This document shows positions 17,046 through 25,927 of a stretch of 64,000 nucleotides of DNA, piece by piece. A program made the position numbers and the translations under genes. Source of the DNA: Niveibacterium sp021803785 (GTDB lineage Bacteria > Pseudomonadota > Gammaproteobacteria > Burkholderiales > Rhodocyclaceae); the NCBI GenBank assembly GCA_027365955.1, contig DAHXLO010000045.1, positions 22,973 through 86,972 of the forward strand. The letters run 5' to 3'. The notes beneath the pieces were generated by a model. That model was given only the letters and a program-made list of their open reading frames with translations, did not search any database and was not told where the DNA came from. Within the stretch, counting starts at the first letter, position 1, and the number at the start of each line of letters is the position of its first letter.

Positions 17046-17648
17046 TTACAGTTCCTTGGCGTGGCTGGCCAGGTACTCGGCGACACCGGCGGTCGAGGCC
17101 TTCATGCCGGCCTTGCCCTTGTTCCAGCCTGCCGGGCAGACCTCGCCGTGCGCTTCCGTGAATTGCAGCGCGTCGACCATGCGGATCATCTCGTCGATGT
17201 TACGACCCAGCGGCAGGTCGTTGACGACCTGGTGACGCACGACGCCGGCCTTGTCGATCAGGAAGGAGCCGCGGAGCGCAACACCACCGGCGGCTTCCAC
17301 ATCATAGGCACGGCAGATGTCGTGCTTGATGTCGGCAACCAGGGTGTAGCCGACTTGGCCGATACCGCCGCTGCTGACCGGGGTGTTCTTCCAAGCGAGG
17401 TGGGTGAATTGCGAGTCGATCGAGACGCCGATCACTTCAACGCCGCGCTGCTTGAACTCGTCCAGACGATGGTCGAAGGCGATCAGCTCGGACGGGCAGA
17501 CGAAGGTGAAGTCGAGCGGGTAGAAGAAGATCACGCCGTACTTGCCCTTGAGCGCGTCCGACAGCTTGTAGTTTTCAACGATCTCGTTGTTGCCGAGAAC
17601 GGCGGTTGCGACAAAGTCCGGGGCTTGCTTTCCGACGAGAACAGCCAT
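17046..17648 (-). CDS. Typical 2-Cys peroxiredoxin (AhpC/TSA family)
   Basis: 200 residues. The peroxidatic cysteine is C51 in FTFVCPSE and the resolving cysteine C171 in EVCPAGW, so this is a typical 2-Cys enzyme that reduces hydrogen peroxide and organic peroxides in the cytoplasm, using thioredoxin or AhpF. Strong ribosome binding site AAGGAG lies 7 bases before the ATG. It stands alone between its own terminator and the acylphosphatase gene; no oxyR or ahpF is adjacent. Confidence 0.93.
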   Translation of the reverse strand: MAVLVGKQAPDFVATAVLGNNEIVENYKLSDALKGKYGVIFFYPLDFTFVCPSELIAFDHRLDEFKQRGVEVIGVSIDSQFTHLAWKNTPVSSGGIGQVGYTLVADIKHDICRAYDVEAAGGVALRGSFLIDKAGVVRHQVVNDLPLGRNIDEMIRMVDALQFTEAHGEVCPAGWNKGKAGMKASTAGVAEYLASHAKEL

Positions 17649-17785
17649 TTGATTCTCCTTGTTGAATGTCTGGGAAGCCGGGCGTCTTGCTGCGCGCAGG
17701 ACGCACCGGCTTCCTGTTGGGTTGGGCGCGGGAGTATTCCCGACAGCTTTATGATCGTCAAACCTTGCTGCCGCAGACTTTCATT

Positions 17786-18079
17786 CTAGACCGTCGGGCG
17801 TTCGGAAAAACCCCATGTCACCGAATCGTCATCGTCGGCTGGGCTGCGTAACACATCGGTGACCCGGGCGGCGGGCGGGCCGCGCCGTGCCCAGGTCACG
17901 AGCGCCTCAATGGCCTCTGGCCGGCCACGCACAAAGGCCTCCACGCTGCCATCGCTGCGATTGCGCACCCAGCCGGCGATCTCCAGTCGTTCGGCGACCT
18001 GCACCATCGACCAGCGGTAGCCGACGCCCTGAACGACGCCGGTGATCAGCAGGTGTTCGGTGCGCAGTGGTGTCTTCAT
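17786..18079 (-). CDS. acyP: Acylphosphatase
   Basis: 97 residues, normal size. Signature GVVQGVGYR at 14-22 with the phosphate-binding arginine R22, and GWVRNRSDGSVEA at 36-48 with the catalytic asparagine N40. It hydrolyses acyl phosphates such as acetyl phosphate or carbamoyl phosphate. Its ATG overlaps the stop of the upstream SulP transporter gene (18076-18079), so the two are translated together. Confidence 0.92.
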   Translation of the reverse strand: MKTPLRTEHLLITGVVQGVGYRWSMVQVAERLEIAGWVRNRSDGSVEAFVRGRPEAIEALVTWARRGPPAARVTDVLRSPADDDDSVTWGFSERPTV

Positions 18080-19764
18080 GCCAGTTTTCTCAGAAGCCTT
18101 GCCTCGTCGATGCCGGCTTGCAGCGTGTCACATAAGTGGTTGTTGCCAAGACGGTCAGCGAAGCCTGAGCGCTGGATGATTGACAGCGGCTGCTTGTTGA
18201 GGCCGCACAGCACCAGGTCCGCCCGTGCCTTACGCAGGTCGCGCAGGAGGTTTTCGAGCATTTCCAGTGCGGTGGTGTCGAGGTTGATCACCTTGTGCAT
18301 GTCCAGCACCACGATTGTGCCTTCGAGTTGCTTCACGTCGAGTTCATCTTCGATTTTGCCGACCGAGCCGAAGAACATCGAGCCGAACAGTTGGAAGGCC
18401 GCGATGCCTTCGTTGCTCGCGCCGTCCGGCCCCTTTGCCGGCAGCGCAAGACGTTCTACACCCGACAGCGTCTGAACCCGGTAAATGAAGAACAGGCTCG
18501 CCAGAACCATGCCGATTTCAACCGCCAGCGTGAGGTCGAAGATCACCGTGATCAGGAAAGTCGCCAGCAGGATGACGCGGTAGTTCAGCGAATAGCGCCG
18601 CAGTTCGCGGAACTCATGCCACTCGCCCATGTTGATCGATACGAGCACGACGATTGCCGACAGGGTTGCCAGCGGCACATAGGCGGCCGCCGGCGCGGCG
18701 ATCAGCACCACAAGCAGTAGCGTGATCGAGTGGGCGATGCCGGCAACCGGCGTGCGGCCACCACTGCGCACGTTGGTTGCGGTGCGGGCGATGGCGCCGG
18801 TGGCGGCAAAACCGCCGAACAGTGGCGCCGCCAGATTCGCGAGCCCCTGTGCCATCAACTCCTGGTTCGGGTCATGACGGTCTTCGATCAAGGCATCGGC
18901 CACCCGTGCCGACAGCAGCGATTCGATCGCGCCGAGCAGCGCGATGGTGATGGCCGGCGAAATCAGGCGGCCAAGATCGGAGAGCGTCAGCTCGGGCAGG
19001 CTGATCGGCGGGATCGCCTGGGGAATGCCGCCGAATCGACTGCCGATGGTTTCCACCGGCAGCTTCAAGAGGGCGTTGGCCGCCGTTGCGATGACCAGCA
19101 CCGCGAGTGGGCCAGGCAGCCGCGCCATCCATGTCACCCGCTTGGCCATGTGGTTCCAGCCCAGCAATACGCCAAGGGATGCGAAGGCGAGGAGCACCGT
19201 GGGCACATCGGCATGTGGGATCGCATAGACCAACGTGCGGACCTTGGCGAAGAACTCGGCCGGCAGGTGTTCGATCGGCAGGCCCAGGAAATCCTTGATC
19301 TGTGCGAGGAAGATCACCACTGCGATGCCGTTGGTGAAGCCGACCACCACGGTGCGCGGGATGAAGCGGATCAGGCTGCCGAGCCGCGCGAGCGCGAGGC
19401 CAACGAGGATCGCGCCGGCCAGCATCGTCGCGATCAGCAGATTCTGCACGCCGTAGTGCGCGACGATGCCATAGATGATCGGGATGAAGGCGCCGGTCGG
19501 GCCGCCGATCTGTACCCGTGAGCCGCCAAGGGCCGCGATCAGCAGGCCGGCGACGATACCAGTCCAGATGCCCGCGGTGGGCGACATGCCGCTGGCGATC
19601 GCAAAGGCCATCGCGAGTGGCAGCGCAAGCACGCCGACGGTCAGGCCGGCCGAGAGGTCTTGCAGGAATTGTTGCCGGCTATAGCCAGGCAGGGTGACGA
19701 ACAGTTTCGGTTTGAAGTTGATCACAGCAAAGTGCTCCAATGTAATGACGGTAGGTGGGGTCAT
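18076..19764 (-). CDS. SulP-family anion transporter with STAS domain
   Basis: 562 residues. About 10-14 hydrophobic segments between residues 30 and 425 with the SulP signature near the start (LSAGLTVGVLALPLAMAFAIASG, then GIWTGIVAGLL). The C-terminal 120 residues form a STAS domain (IVVLDMHKVINLDTTALEMLENL). SulP proteins carry sulfate, bicarbonate or dicarboxylates; the substrate cannot be read here. It is coupled by a 4-base overlap to acylphosphatase downstream. Start ATG at 19764 is the first of the frame; a start nearer NFKPKL is possible. Confidence 0.88.
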   Translation of the reverse strand: MTPPTVITLEHFAVINFKPKLFVTLPGYSRQQFLQDLSAGLTVGVLALPLAMAFAIASGMSPTAGIWTGIVAGLLIAALGGSRVQIGGPTGAFIPIIYGIVAHYGVQNLLIATMLAGAILVGLALARLGSLIRFIPRTVVVGFTNGIAVVIFLAQIKDFLGLPIEHLPAEFFAKVRTLVYAIPHADVPTVLLAFASLGVLLGWNHMAKRVTWMARLPGPLAVLVIATAANALLKLPVETIGSRFGGIPQAIPPISLPELTLSDLGRLISPAITIALLGAIESLLSARVADALIEDRHDPNQELMAQGLANLAAPLFGGFAATGAIARTATNVRSGGRTPVAGIAHSITLLLVVLIAAPAAAYVPLATLSAIVVLVSINMGEWHEFRELRRYSLNYRVILLATFLITVIFDLTLAVEIGMVLASLFFIYRVQTLSGVERLALPAKGPDGASNEGIAAFQLFGSMFFGSVGKIEDELDVKQLEGTIVVLDMHKVINLDTTALEMLENLLRDLRKARADLVLCGLNKQPLSIIQRSGFADRLGNNHLCDTLQAGIDEARLLRKLA

Positions 19765-19835
19765 CCATGGCGCAGGGGCCGGGGCCGACCCGGCGTTGTG
19801 TGATCCAGCGTTTTGTAGGGGTCAACGGCATCGCT

Positions 19836-20579
19836 CTACACCAGCTTCAGCCACAGTGCAACGATCAGCGGAATCAGCATTGCCGCGACCAGCCCGTGGA
19901 TGCCGAGCGCGAGGCCCGCGAAGGCGCCGGCCTCCGGGTGCTCTTGAAAGGCCCGCGCGGTGCCGATACCGTGCGCCGCGGTACCCAGCGCAAAGCCCCG
20001 CACCGCAGGGCGATGCACGCCGAAGTTGTCGAGCAGGCTGGGGCCGGCCACGGCGCCGACCACGCCGGTGAGAATGCAGAACACGGCCGTCAGCGATGGC
20101 GGCCCGCCAATCTGTTCGGTGATGCCCATTGCGATGGGCGTGGTGACGGACTTCGGAATCAGGGCCAACAGCGTTTCGTGGCTGGCGCCTAACGCCCATG
20201 CGGTGAGCACCGCACTTGCGGCACCGGCTGCGCCGCCGCCGATCAGTCCCACCGCAAGGGCGAGGCGGATGCGCCGCATGCGTGACCACATCGCGGCCAT
20301 CGGCACCGCGAACGCCACCGTAGCGGGGCCGAGCAGGAAGTGCACGAACTGTGCACCTTCGAAGTAGCGCTGATAGTCCTCGCCAACGAGCGAGATGCCG
20401 GTCGCCAGCAGCATGATCGTGATCGCGACCGGGTTGACCAGCGGATGGTTATTGAGGCGGCGCGCCAGAGCGAGTGCCAGCAGGTAGGCGCCCAGCGTCG
20501 CACTCAGCGCGAACAGTGGCGAGGCCGATAGATAGACCCACAGCCGGAAGATGTCGTCGCGGATCGGCAGCACCGTCAC
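19836..20579 (-). CDS. lrgB: LrgB-family membrane protein
   Basis: 247 residues from a GTG at 20579 that overlaps the lrgA stop (GTGA). At least seven hydrophobic segments; conserved elements include NPVAITIMLLA, LLGPATVAFAVP, KSVTTPIAMGI and the C-terminal FALGTAAHGIGTARAFQ. LrgB works with the holin-like LrgA in control of cell lysis in Gram-positives and as a glycolate/pyruvate-type transporter in plants and some bacteria; the role in this organism is inferred only. A longer open frame upstream lies within lrgA. Confidence 0.88.
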   Translation of the reverse strand: MTVLPIRDDIFRLWVYLSASPLFALSATLGAYLLALALARRLNNHPLVNPVAITIMLLATGISLVGEDYQRYFEGAQFVHFLLGPATVAFAVPMAAMWSRMRRIRLALAVGLIGGGAAGAASAVLTAWALGASHETLLALIPKSVTTPIAMGITEQIGGPPSLTAVFCILTGVVGAVAGPSLLDNFGVHRPAVRGFALGTAAHGIGTARAFQEHPEAGAFAGLALGIHGLVAAMLIPLIVALWLKLV

Positions 20580-20938
20580 GATTCGTCCTCCGGCTGCGAC
20601 GCCGGCTCGGGCGCCAGCCGGTGCGCGACCCAGGCCGTGACGACCAGGCCGACCGAGGTGCTGACCAGCAGCGCGACGACAATCGGCAGCCATTCGGCCC
20701 GCAGCCGCGGCAAGAACATCACGACACCCACGCCGGCTGGCACGAACAGCAGCGCGAGATGGCCATGCAGCATTTCTGCCGTTGGCCGCAGCCGCTCGAT
20801 CCAGTGTGGCCGGGCGCGTAGCACCGCAAATAGCCCCAGCAGGCCGAGCACCGGGCCGGGGATCGGCAGATGCAGCAGGTGCGCAAACCCTTCGCCGATC
20901 AGTTGAAATACGAGCAGGGCGAGCAGGCCTTCCAGCAT
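20576..20938 (-). CDS. lrgA: LrgA/CidA-family holin-like protein
   Basis: 120 residues with four hydrophobic segments. The family pattern LIGEGFAHLLHLPIPGPVLGLLGLF is at about 13-37 and FVPAGVGVV near 66-74. It is followed by lrgB with a 4-base overlap, the usual pair. Membrane protein; thought to form small-molecule channels. Confidence 0.88.
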   Translation of the reverse strand: MLEGLLALLVFQLIGEGFAHLLHLPIPGPVLGLLGLFAVLRARPHWIERLRPTAEMLHGHLALLFVPAGVGVVMFLPRLRAEWLPIVVALLVSTSVGLVVTAWVAHRLAPEPASQPEDES

Positions 20939-20948
20939 CAGCGTGTCA

Positions 20949-21218
20949 TCAAGCTTGGGTTGTCGACCCGTCCTGCGGCATTTGCTTCAGGACTTCGGCG
21001 AGCATCTTCACTGCGGCGACCAGGATCGTTGCAAGGCCGCCCAGAGTGAACACCAGCGCCTGCAGCGTCGAGCCCGGAACATCGTTGAAGAAGAAGCCAG
21101 GACCATGCACCAGGTAGCCGGCGCCCAGAGCGAGCGCCAGCACGCCCGCCACGTCCACCAAAGCCCACATCATGATGGTGGGCGTCGGGCGGACGCGGCG
21201 TTTGGGGCGGTTGAGCAT
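20949..21218 (-). CDS. Small inner-membrane protein, function unknown
   Basis: 89 residues. A basic N-terminus (LNRPKRRVR) and two hydrophobic segments, about 15-36 (MMWALVDVAGVLALALGAGYLV) and 50-72 (LQALVFTLGGLATILVAAVKML). The pattern predicts a two-pass protein with the basic N-terminus inside. No family recognised. It lies between metG and lrgA on the same strand, 12 bases after metG and 10 bases before lrgA, so all may be one transcript. Confidence 0.6.
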   Translation of the reverse strand: MLNRPKRRVRPTPTIMMWALVDVAGVLALALGAGYLVHGPGFFFNDVPGSTLQALVFTLGGLATILVAAVKMLAEVLKQMPQDGSTTQA

Positions 21219-21230
21219 CGCTGCGTGGCC

Positions 21231-23321
21231 TCAGCGGACCCGCATGCCGGGCATCGCGCCCGAATCCGGCGACAGAATGAACAGGCCAGGCGTGTTGCCG
21301 GTGTCGTCCGAGGCGGCGAGCACCATGCCTTCGCTCATGCCGAACTTCATCTTGCGCGGCGCGAGGTTCGCCACCATCACCGTGAGGCGGCCGACCAGCG
21401 TGGCCGGGTCGTAGGCTGACTTGATGCCGGCAAACACCTGGCGCGGCTTCTCTTCGCCGATGTCCAACTGCAGCTTCAGCAACTTGGCAGCGCCTTCGAC
21501 ATGCTCGGCCGAGACGATCTTCGCGATGCGCAGATCGACTTTGCCGAAGTCATCGATGCTGATAAAGGGCTCGAACGCATCCGCCTTCTTCGCTTCTTCC
21601 ACCGCTTCGTGCGTCTGGCGCTGGCTATGGCGCTGGGGCTGCTCCGGCGCCGTCGGCGGGATGTCTTCCGGCGGCGGGAACAAAGCCTCGAGTTGCTTGG
21701 GATCGACGCGGGTCATCAGATGCTCGTAGGGGTTGATCGTTGCCAGCAGGCTGCTGTCGTCCCAACGCGAGAAATCGCAGTTGAACAGACGGCCCACCTT
21801 GTCCGCCACGGCGGGCATCACCGGTGCCAGCATGCGGGTGAGGCGCACGAAGGCGTTCAGCGCCACCGAGCAGACGCGGTGCAGGTCGGCTTCGCGGCCC
21901 TCCTGCTTCGCCAACTCCCACGGGGCATTGGCATTGACGTATTCGTTGGTGCGGTCGGCCAGCGCCATGATTTCGCGAATCGCCTTCGAGTACTCACGGC
22001 CGTCGAGGAAGTCACCGACCGGGCCGGCTGCTGCGGCGATGGCCGACAGTAGCGCGGCACCCTCGGTGCCGAACTCGGTCGAGACCTTGCCGCCGAAGCG
22101 CTTGGTGACGAAACCGGCGCAGCGGCTGGCGATGTTCACATACTTGCCGATCAGGTCGGAATTGACGCGGGCGAGGAAATCCTCGGAGGTGAAATCCACA
22201 TCTTCGACGTTGGCGTTGAGCTTGGCGGCGATGTAGTAGCGCATCCACTCGGCGTTCATGCCGAGTTCGAGGTAGCGCAGCGGCGAGATGCCGGTGCCGC
22301 GCGACTTGCTCATCTTCTCGCCCGACACGGTCATGAAGCCATGTACGAAGACGTTGTTCGGCACCTTGTAAGGTGCGCCGGCGAAATGCAGCATCGCGGG
22401 CCAGAACAGGCAGTGGAAGTAGACGATGTCCTTGCCGATGAAGTGGATCTGCTCGGTCTGCTTGTCGGCGAGAAAGGCCGCCATGTCACCACCGAGCTTT
22501 TGGAAATGGTTCTTCAGGCTCGCGAGGTAACCGATCGGCGCATCCAGCCAGACATAGAAATACTTGCCCGGCGCATCGGGGATCGGAATGCCGAAATAGG
22601 GTTCGTCGCGCGAGATATCCCAGTCCGCGAGCCCGTCACCGGACTCCAGCCACTCCTTCGCCTTGTTGGCGATCTGCGGCTGCAGCCGGCCGTCCTGGGT
22701 CCAGCCGCGCAGGAACTCGACGCAGCGCGGATCCGACAGGCGGAAGAAGAAGTGCTCGGACTGCTTGATCACCGGCGTGGCGCCCGAGAGCGCCGAGTAC
22801 GGGTTTTTCAACTCGGTCGGCGCGTAGACCGCACCGCAGCTCTCGCAGTTGTCGCCGTACTGATCCTTCGCGCCACAGCGCGGGCACTCGCCCTTGATGT
22901 AACGGTCGGGCAGGAACATCGACTTGACCGGGTCGAAGAACTGCTCGATCACCTTGCGGTCAATGAAGCCCGCTTCGCGCAGTCGCACGTAGATGTCCTG
23001 CGACAGTTCGACGTTCTCCGGCGAATCGGTCGAGTGCCAGTTGTCGAAGCGGATATGAAAGCCATCGAGGTACTGCCGGCGGCCAGCCGCAATGCCTGCA
23101 ACCAACGCTTGCGGCGTGACGCCTTCAGCCTCGGCCTTGAGCATGATCGGCGCGCCGTGCGCATCGTCCGCGCAGACGAAGTGCACTTCGTGACCGCGCA
23201 TTCGCTGATACCGCACCCAGATGTCGGCTTGGGTGTATTCCATGATGTGGCCGATATGGAAGGCGGCGTTCGCGTAGGGCAGGGCGGTCGTGACGAAGAG
23301 CTTGCGATGTGGCGCGGTCAT
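21231..23321 (-). CDS. metG: Methionyl-tRNA synthetase
   Basis: 696 residues. Class I signature HIGH at 22-25 and KMSKS near 340; a zinc-binding insert with CPRCGAKDQYGDNCESCG near 145-165. The C-terminal 110 residues after a Pro/Gln-rich linker form the EMAP/Trbp111 tRNA-binding domain (DLRIAKIVSAEHVEGA, and GKVDLR earlier), present in the long dimeric form of MetG. Cytoplasmic. Divergent from mrp/apbC with 252 bases between the starts. Confidence 0.95.
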   Translation of the reverse strand: MTAPHRKLFVTTALPYANAAFHIGHIMEYTQADIWVRYQRMRGHEVHFVCADDAHGAPIMLKAEAEGVTPQALVAGIAAGRRQYLDGFHIRFDNWHSTDSPENVELSQDIYVRLREAGFIDRKVIEQFFDPVKSMFLPDRYIKGECPRCGAKDQYGDNCESCGAVYAPTELKNPYSALSGATPVIKQSEHFFFRLSDPRCVEFLRGWTQDGRLQPQIANKAKEWLESGDGLADWDISRDEPYFGIPIPDAPGKYFYVWLDAPIGYLASLKNHFQKLGGDMAAFLADKQTEQIHFIGKDIVYFHCLFWPAMLHFAGAPYKVPNNVFVHGFMTVSGEKMSKSRGTGISPLRYLELGMNAEWMRYYIAAKLNANVEDVDFTSEDFLARVNSDLIGKYVNIASRCAGFVTKRFGGKVSTEFGTEGAALLSAIAAAAGPVGDFLDGREYSKAIREIMALADRTNEYVNANAPWELAKQEGREADLHRVCSVALNAFVRLTRMLAPVMPAVADKVGRLFNCDFSRWDDSSLLATINPYEHLMTRVDPKQLEALFPPPEDIPPTAPEQPQRHSQRQTHEAVEEAKKADAFEPFISIDDFGKVDLRIAKIVSAEHVEGAAKLLKLQLDIGEEKPRQVFAGIKSAYDPATLVGRLTVMVANLAPRKMKFGMSEGMVLAASDDTGNTPGLFILSPDSGAMPGMRVR

Positions 23322-23573
23322 GTGCGTTCCGGGACAACTGGTAAAACGTGAATTCTAGCAAGCGGCGCGCGCTTCGGCCGCGCCAGTATTGGAATTCGTG
23401 GGTTTCATGCGCTAGGTCAGCGCCCTCGCTGGCGCTTGTCTGTGCTGCGCAGCGGCGCCAGTGACCGGGTTTTCGGAGATCGAGTGCGCGGAGTTGCCTG
23501 TTGGGTCGTGATAAACTTGAGAAAATCAGTCGGGTTTGCGCCCGGGTTTGTTCCGTTTCCAGCGAGTCCATCA

Positions 23574-24665
23574 ATGAGTCTCAGCCAGCAACAGCTTCTC
23601 GAACACGTCGGCAGCCTGACCGACCCTAACACCGGCAAACCCTACGCCGCAGCCAAGGCCGTGAAGGCCGCATCGATCGATGGCGGCCGCGCCAAGGTAA
23701 CGATCGAGCTTGGTTACCCGGCCAGCAGCCAGTTTGATGCGATTCGCAGCCAAATCGAGACCGCAGTGAAGGCGCTGCCGGGCGTCGAGTCGGTTGCTGT
23801 GGACGTCAGCAGCCGCATCGTGCCGCACACGGTTCAGGGCAACGTGAAGCTGTTGCCTGGCGTGAAGAACATCATCGCGGTGTCGTCCGGCAAGGGCGGC
23901 GTCGGCAAGAGCACCACGTCGGTGAACCTCGCGCTGGCGTTGGCCAGCGAAGGCGCGCGGGTTGGCATTCTGGATGCCGATATCTACGGCCCGAGCCAGC
24001 CTCAGATGCTGGGCCTGAGCGATGCGCGGCCGGAAAGTGAAGACGGCAAGACCATGATTCCGCTGCAGGCTCATGGGCTGCAGGCGAATTCGATCGGTTT
24101 CCTGGTCGATGTCGAGCAGCCGATGGTGTGGCGTGGGCCGATGGCCACGCAGGCGTTGCGCCAGTTGCTGATGGATACCAACTGGGACGATCTCGACTAC
24201 CTGGTGATCGACATGCCACCGGGCACCGGCGACATCCAGCTCACCCTGGCGCAGATCGTGCCGGTGACCGGCGCGGTGATCGTTACCACCCCGCAGGACA
24301 TTGCGCTGCTCGATGCTCGCAAGGGCCTGAAGATGTTCGAGAAGGTCGGCATCCCGATTCTTGGCATCGTCGAGAACATGAGCATCCATATCTGCTCGAA
24401 CTGCGGGCACCAGGAACACATTTTTGGCGCCGGAGGGGGCGAGAAGATGTGTGCCGATTACGGCGTGCCCTTCCTTGGTGGCCTGCCGCTGGATATCCGC
24501 ATCCGCGAGCAGACGGATTCGGGCTCGCCGACCGTGGTGGCCGATCCGACCGGGCCGCTGGCCGACGCCTACCGCGCCATCGCACGCAAGGTGGCGATCT
24601 CGATTGCGGAGCGCCAGCGCGACATGCGCTTCAAATTCCCGAATATCGTGGTGCAGAACACCTAA
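23574..24665 (+). CDS. apbC: Iron-sulfur cluster carrier protein Mrp/ApbC
   Basis: 363 residues from the ATG at 23574; the frame is open further upstream but homologues start here (MSLSQQQLLEHVGSL). An N-terminal MIP18 (DUF59) domain covers about 5-85. The P-loop deviant Walker A SGKGGVGKST is at 105-114, the later switch reads DMPPGTGDIQL, and the CxxC cluster-binding pair is in HICSNCGHQEH. It binds and passes [4Fe-4S] clusters to apoproteins. metG-mrp divergent pairing is usual in betaproteobacteria. Confidence 0.92.
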   Translation: MSLSQQQLLEHVGSLTDPNTGKPYAAAKAVKAASIDGGRAKVTIELGYPASSQFDAIRSQIETAVKALPGVESVAVDVSSRIVPHTVQGNVKLLPGVKNIIAVSSGKGGVGKSTTSVNLALALASEGARVGILDADIYGPSQPQMLGLSDARPESEDGKTMIPLQAHGLQANSIGFLVDVEQPMVWRGPMATQALRQLLMDTNWDDLDYLVIDMPPGTGDIQLTLAQIVPVTGAVIVTTPQDIALLDARKGLKMFEKVGIPILGIVENMSIHICSNCGHQEHIFGAGGGEKMCADYGVPFLGGLPLDIRIREQTDSGSPTVVADPTGPLADAYRAIARKVAISIAERQRDMRFKFPNIVVQNT

Positions 24666-24666
24666 G

Positions 24667-24697
24667 AAAAAACGCCGGCTCAGCCGGCGTTTTGTTT
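24667..24697. terminator. Bidirectional terminator between apbC and a facing gene
   Basis: Stem AACGCCGGC / GCCGGCGTT (24671-24679, 24683-24691), 3-base loop. Plus strand is followed by TTGTTT, minus strand by TTTTC. It separates apbC from the convergent gene that ends at 24711. Confidence 0.85.
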
Positions 24698-24710
24698 GGG
24701 TGCGGGGTGT

Positions 24711-25820
24711 TCAGCGTACCGAGACCCACCAGACCAGCAGCGCAATGACCGCAGCACCGCCCAGCAGGGTGGCGATCAGCCGGACGCGGACGCCGCCGTC
24801 GCCGACCGGCGTTGAAGGCGCCGGCGTATCGCTGTCGGGCCCCATCACCATGATGGTCGTCGCCGCATGCTGGTTCGGCATGACGGTGGGCGGGTCTGGC
24901 AGCCGGTTGGCTCGCGGTGGCGGAGCGATCGGCGTCACCGTCGCCGGGCCGCGAATGTGACGCTGCACATCCTGCAGACGCGCGGCATCAGGCTGCGGAG
25001 TGGGCCGATATTCGTCCGGCAGCGCTGGGGTCTGCTCGTTGTCAGTCGCGTCGTCGTGTGGTTCCGACGTGAGCGACTGGATCGATTCCAGGTACGTGGC
25101 GACCATGCTGTGTTCGGCTGCGGCATCGGTCGGCATGTCGGCAAGAGCCTCGGCGACTTCGGGTTGCGCAGGCGTTGTGCGCTGCGACGACGGTGGCACG
25201 ATCATCGTCGGCATCGCCGAATGGTCTGCGGTATCGACATGGCGCGCGTCGAAGCTCTGCTGCACCCCTTCGGTTCGTTCGAAGGTCGGTTGTGGTTCCG
25301 CGACCAAAGCCGACGAGGCGATGTGGGTACGCTCCGGATCGAAAGGCTCGGCCATGCCGGTGCTGCGTTCGGGTTCCGGCGTGTTCATGTACGAGGGTGT
25401 CAGCGTATCCGGCAAGCTGACCGGCGCCAGTACATCTGCGGCTTGCGTTACCGCTGCGACGGGTGCGCTGGAGGCGCTCGCCGGTGCAGGGGCCGGCGCG
25501 ACGACAGGCGCAGCGGTCACCACCGGTTCTGCCGCTGCGGCGACTGGGGCTTGCGCGGCCGGCGCGGGTGCGGGGGCCACGGTGGCATCGGGCATCGGCT
25601 CTGCGTAGGCCTTCATGCCGATGCGCGCGAGCACGGCGACGTAGCGCTGGGCACTGACCGGGTCGAGCCCCTTCTTCAACACTGCAAGGCGCCCTGAGAA
25701 CATCAGGCCGGCTTGTTCGATCGTGGCGCCAAGCCGCTCGGCGGTGGTCTGCATGACCTGTTCGCGGACATGTCCATCGAGCACTTCACCCCGGAATGTG
25801 ATCCGGTAGCGCGTTTCCAT
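24711..25820 (-). CDS. Tail-anchored protein of unknown function with Ala/Pro-rich linker
   Basis: 369 residues from the ATG at 25820 (METRYRITFRGEVLDGHVREQV). The first 75 residues form a compact domain (LVLKKG-type loop: GRLAVLKKGLDPVSAQRYVAVL), like the small N-terminal module seen in front of some RDD or DUF805-type membrane proteins in proteobacteria. Residues about 80-340 are a low-complexity linker rich in Ala, Pro, Thr and Glu. The last 25 residues are one membrane segment (LIATLLGGAAVIALLVWWVS), so the protein is anchored by its tail. An ATG at 25967 would add 49 residues. Function unknown. Confidence 0.65.
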   Translation of the reverse strand: METRYRITFRGEVLDGHVREQVMQTTAERLGATIEQAGLMFSGRLAVLKKGLDPVSAQRYVAVLARIGMKAYAEPMPDATVAPAPAPAAQAPVAAAAEPVVTAAPVVAPAPAPASASSAPVAAVTQAADVLAPVSLPDTLTPSYMNTPEPERSTGMAEPFDPERTHIASSALVAEPQPTFERTEGVQQSFDARHVDTADHSAMPTMIVPPSSQRTTPAQPEVAEALADMPTDAAAEHSMVATYLESIQSLTSEPHDDATDNEQTPALPDEYRPTPQPDAARLQDVQRHIRGPATVTPIAPPPRANRLPDPPTVMPNQHAATTIMVMGPDSDTPAPSTPVGDGGVRVRLIATLLGGAAVIALLVWWVSVR

Positions 25821-25927
25821 CGGGATTCCTGGCCTTTCGGTGTAGTCGTATTGGACCGGCGGGGGCCGGAAAACCTTGAATGATAGACGGGTGGCGATGC
25901 CCTGACAGCCTTGGCTTTCCCGCCGAA

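Noticed and set aside
18730..19521. A 263-codon plus-strand frame opposite the SulP gene
   Set aside because: Antisense shadow of a clear transporter gene; composition is dominated by Arg, Gly, His and Asp.
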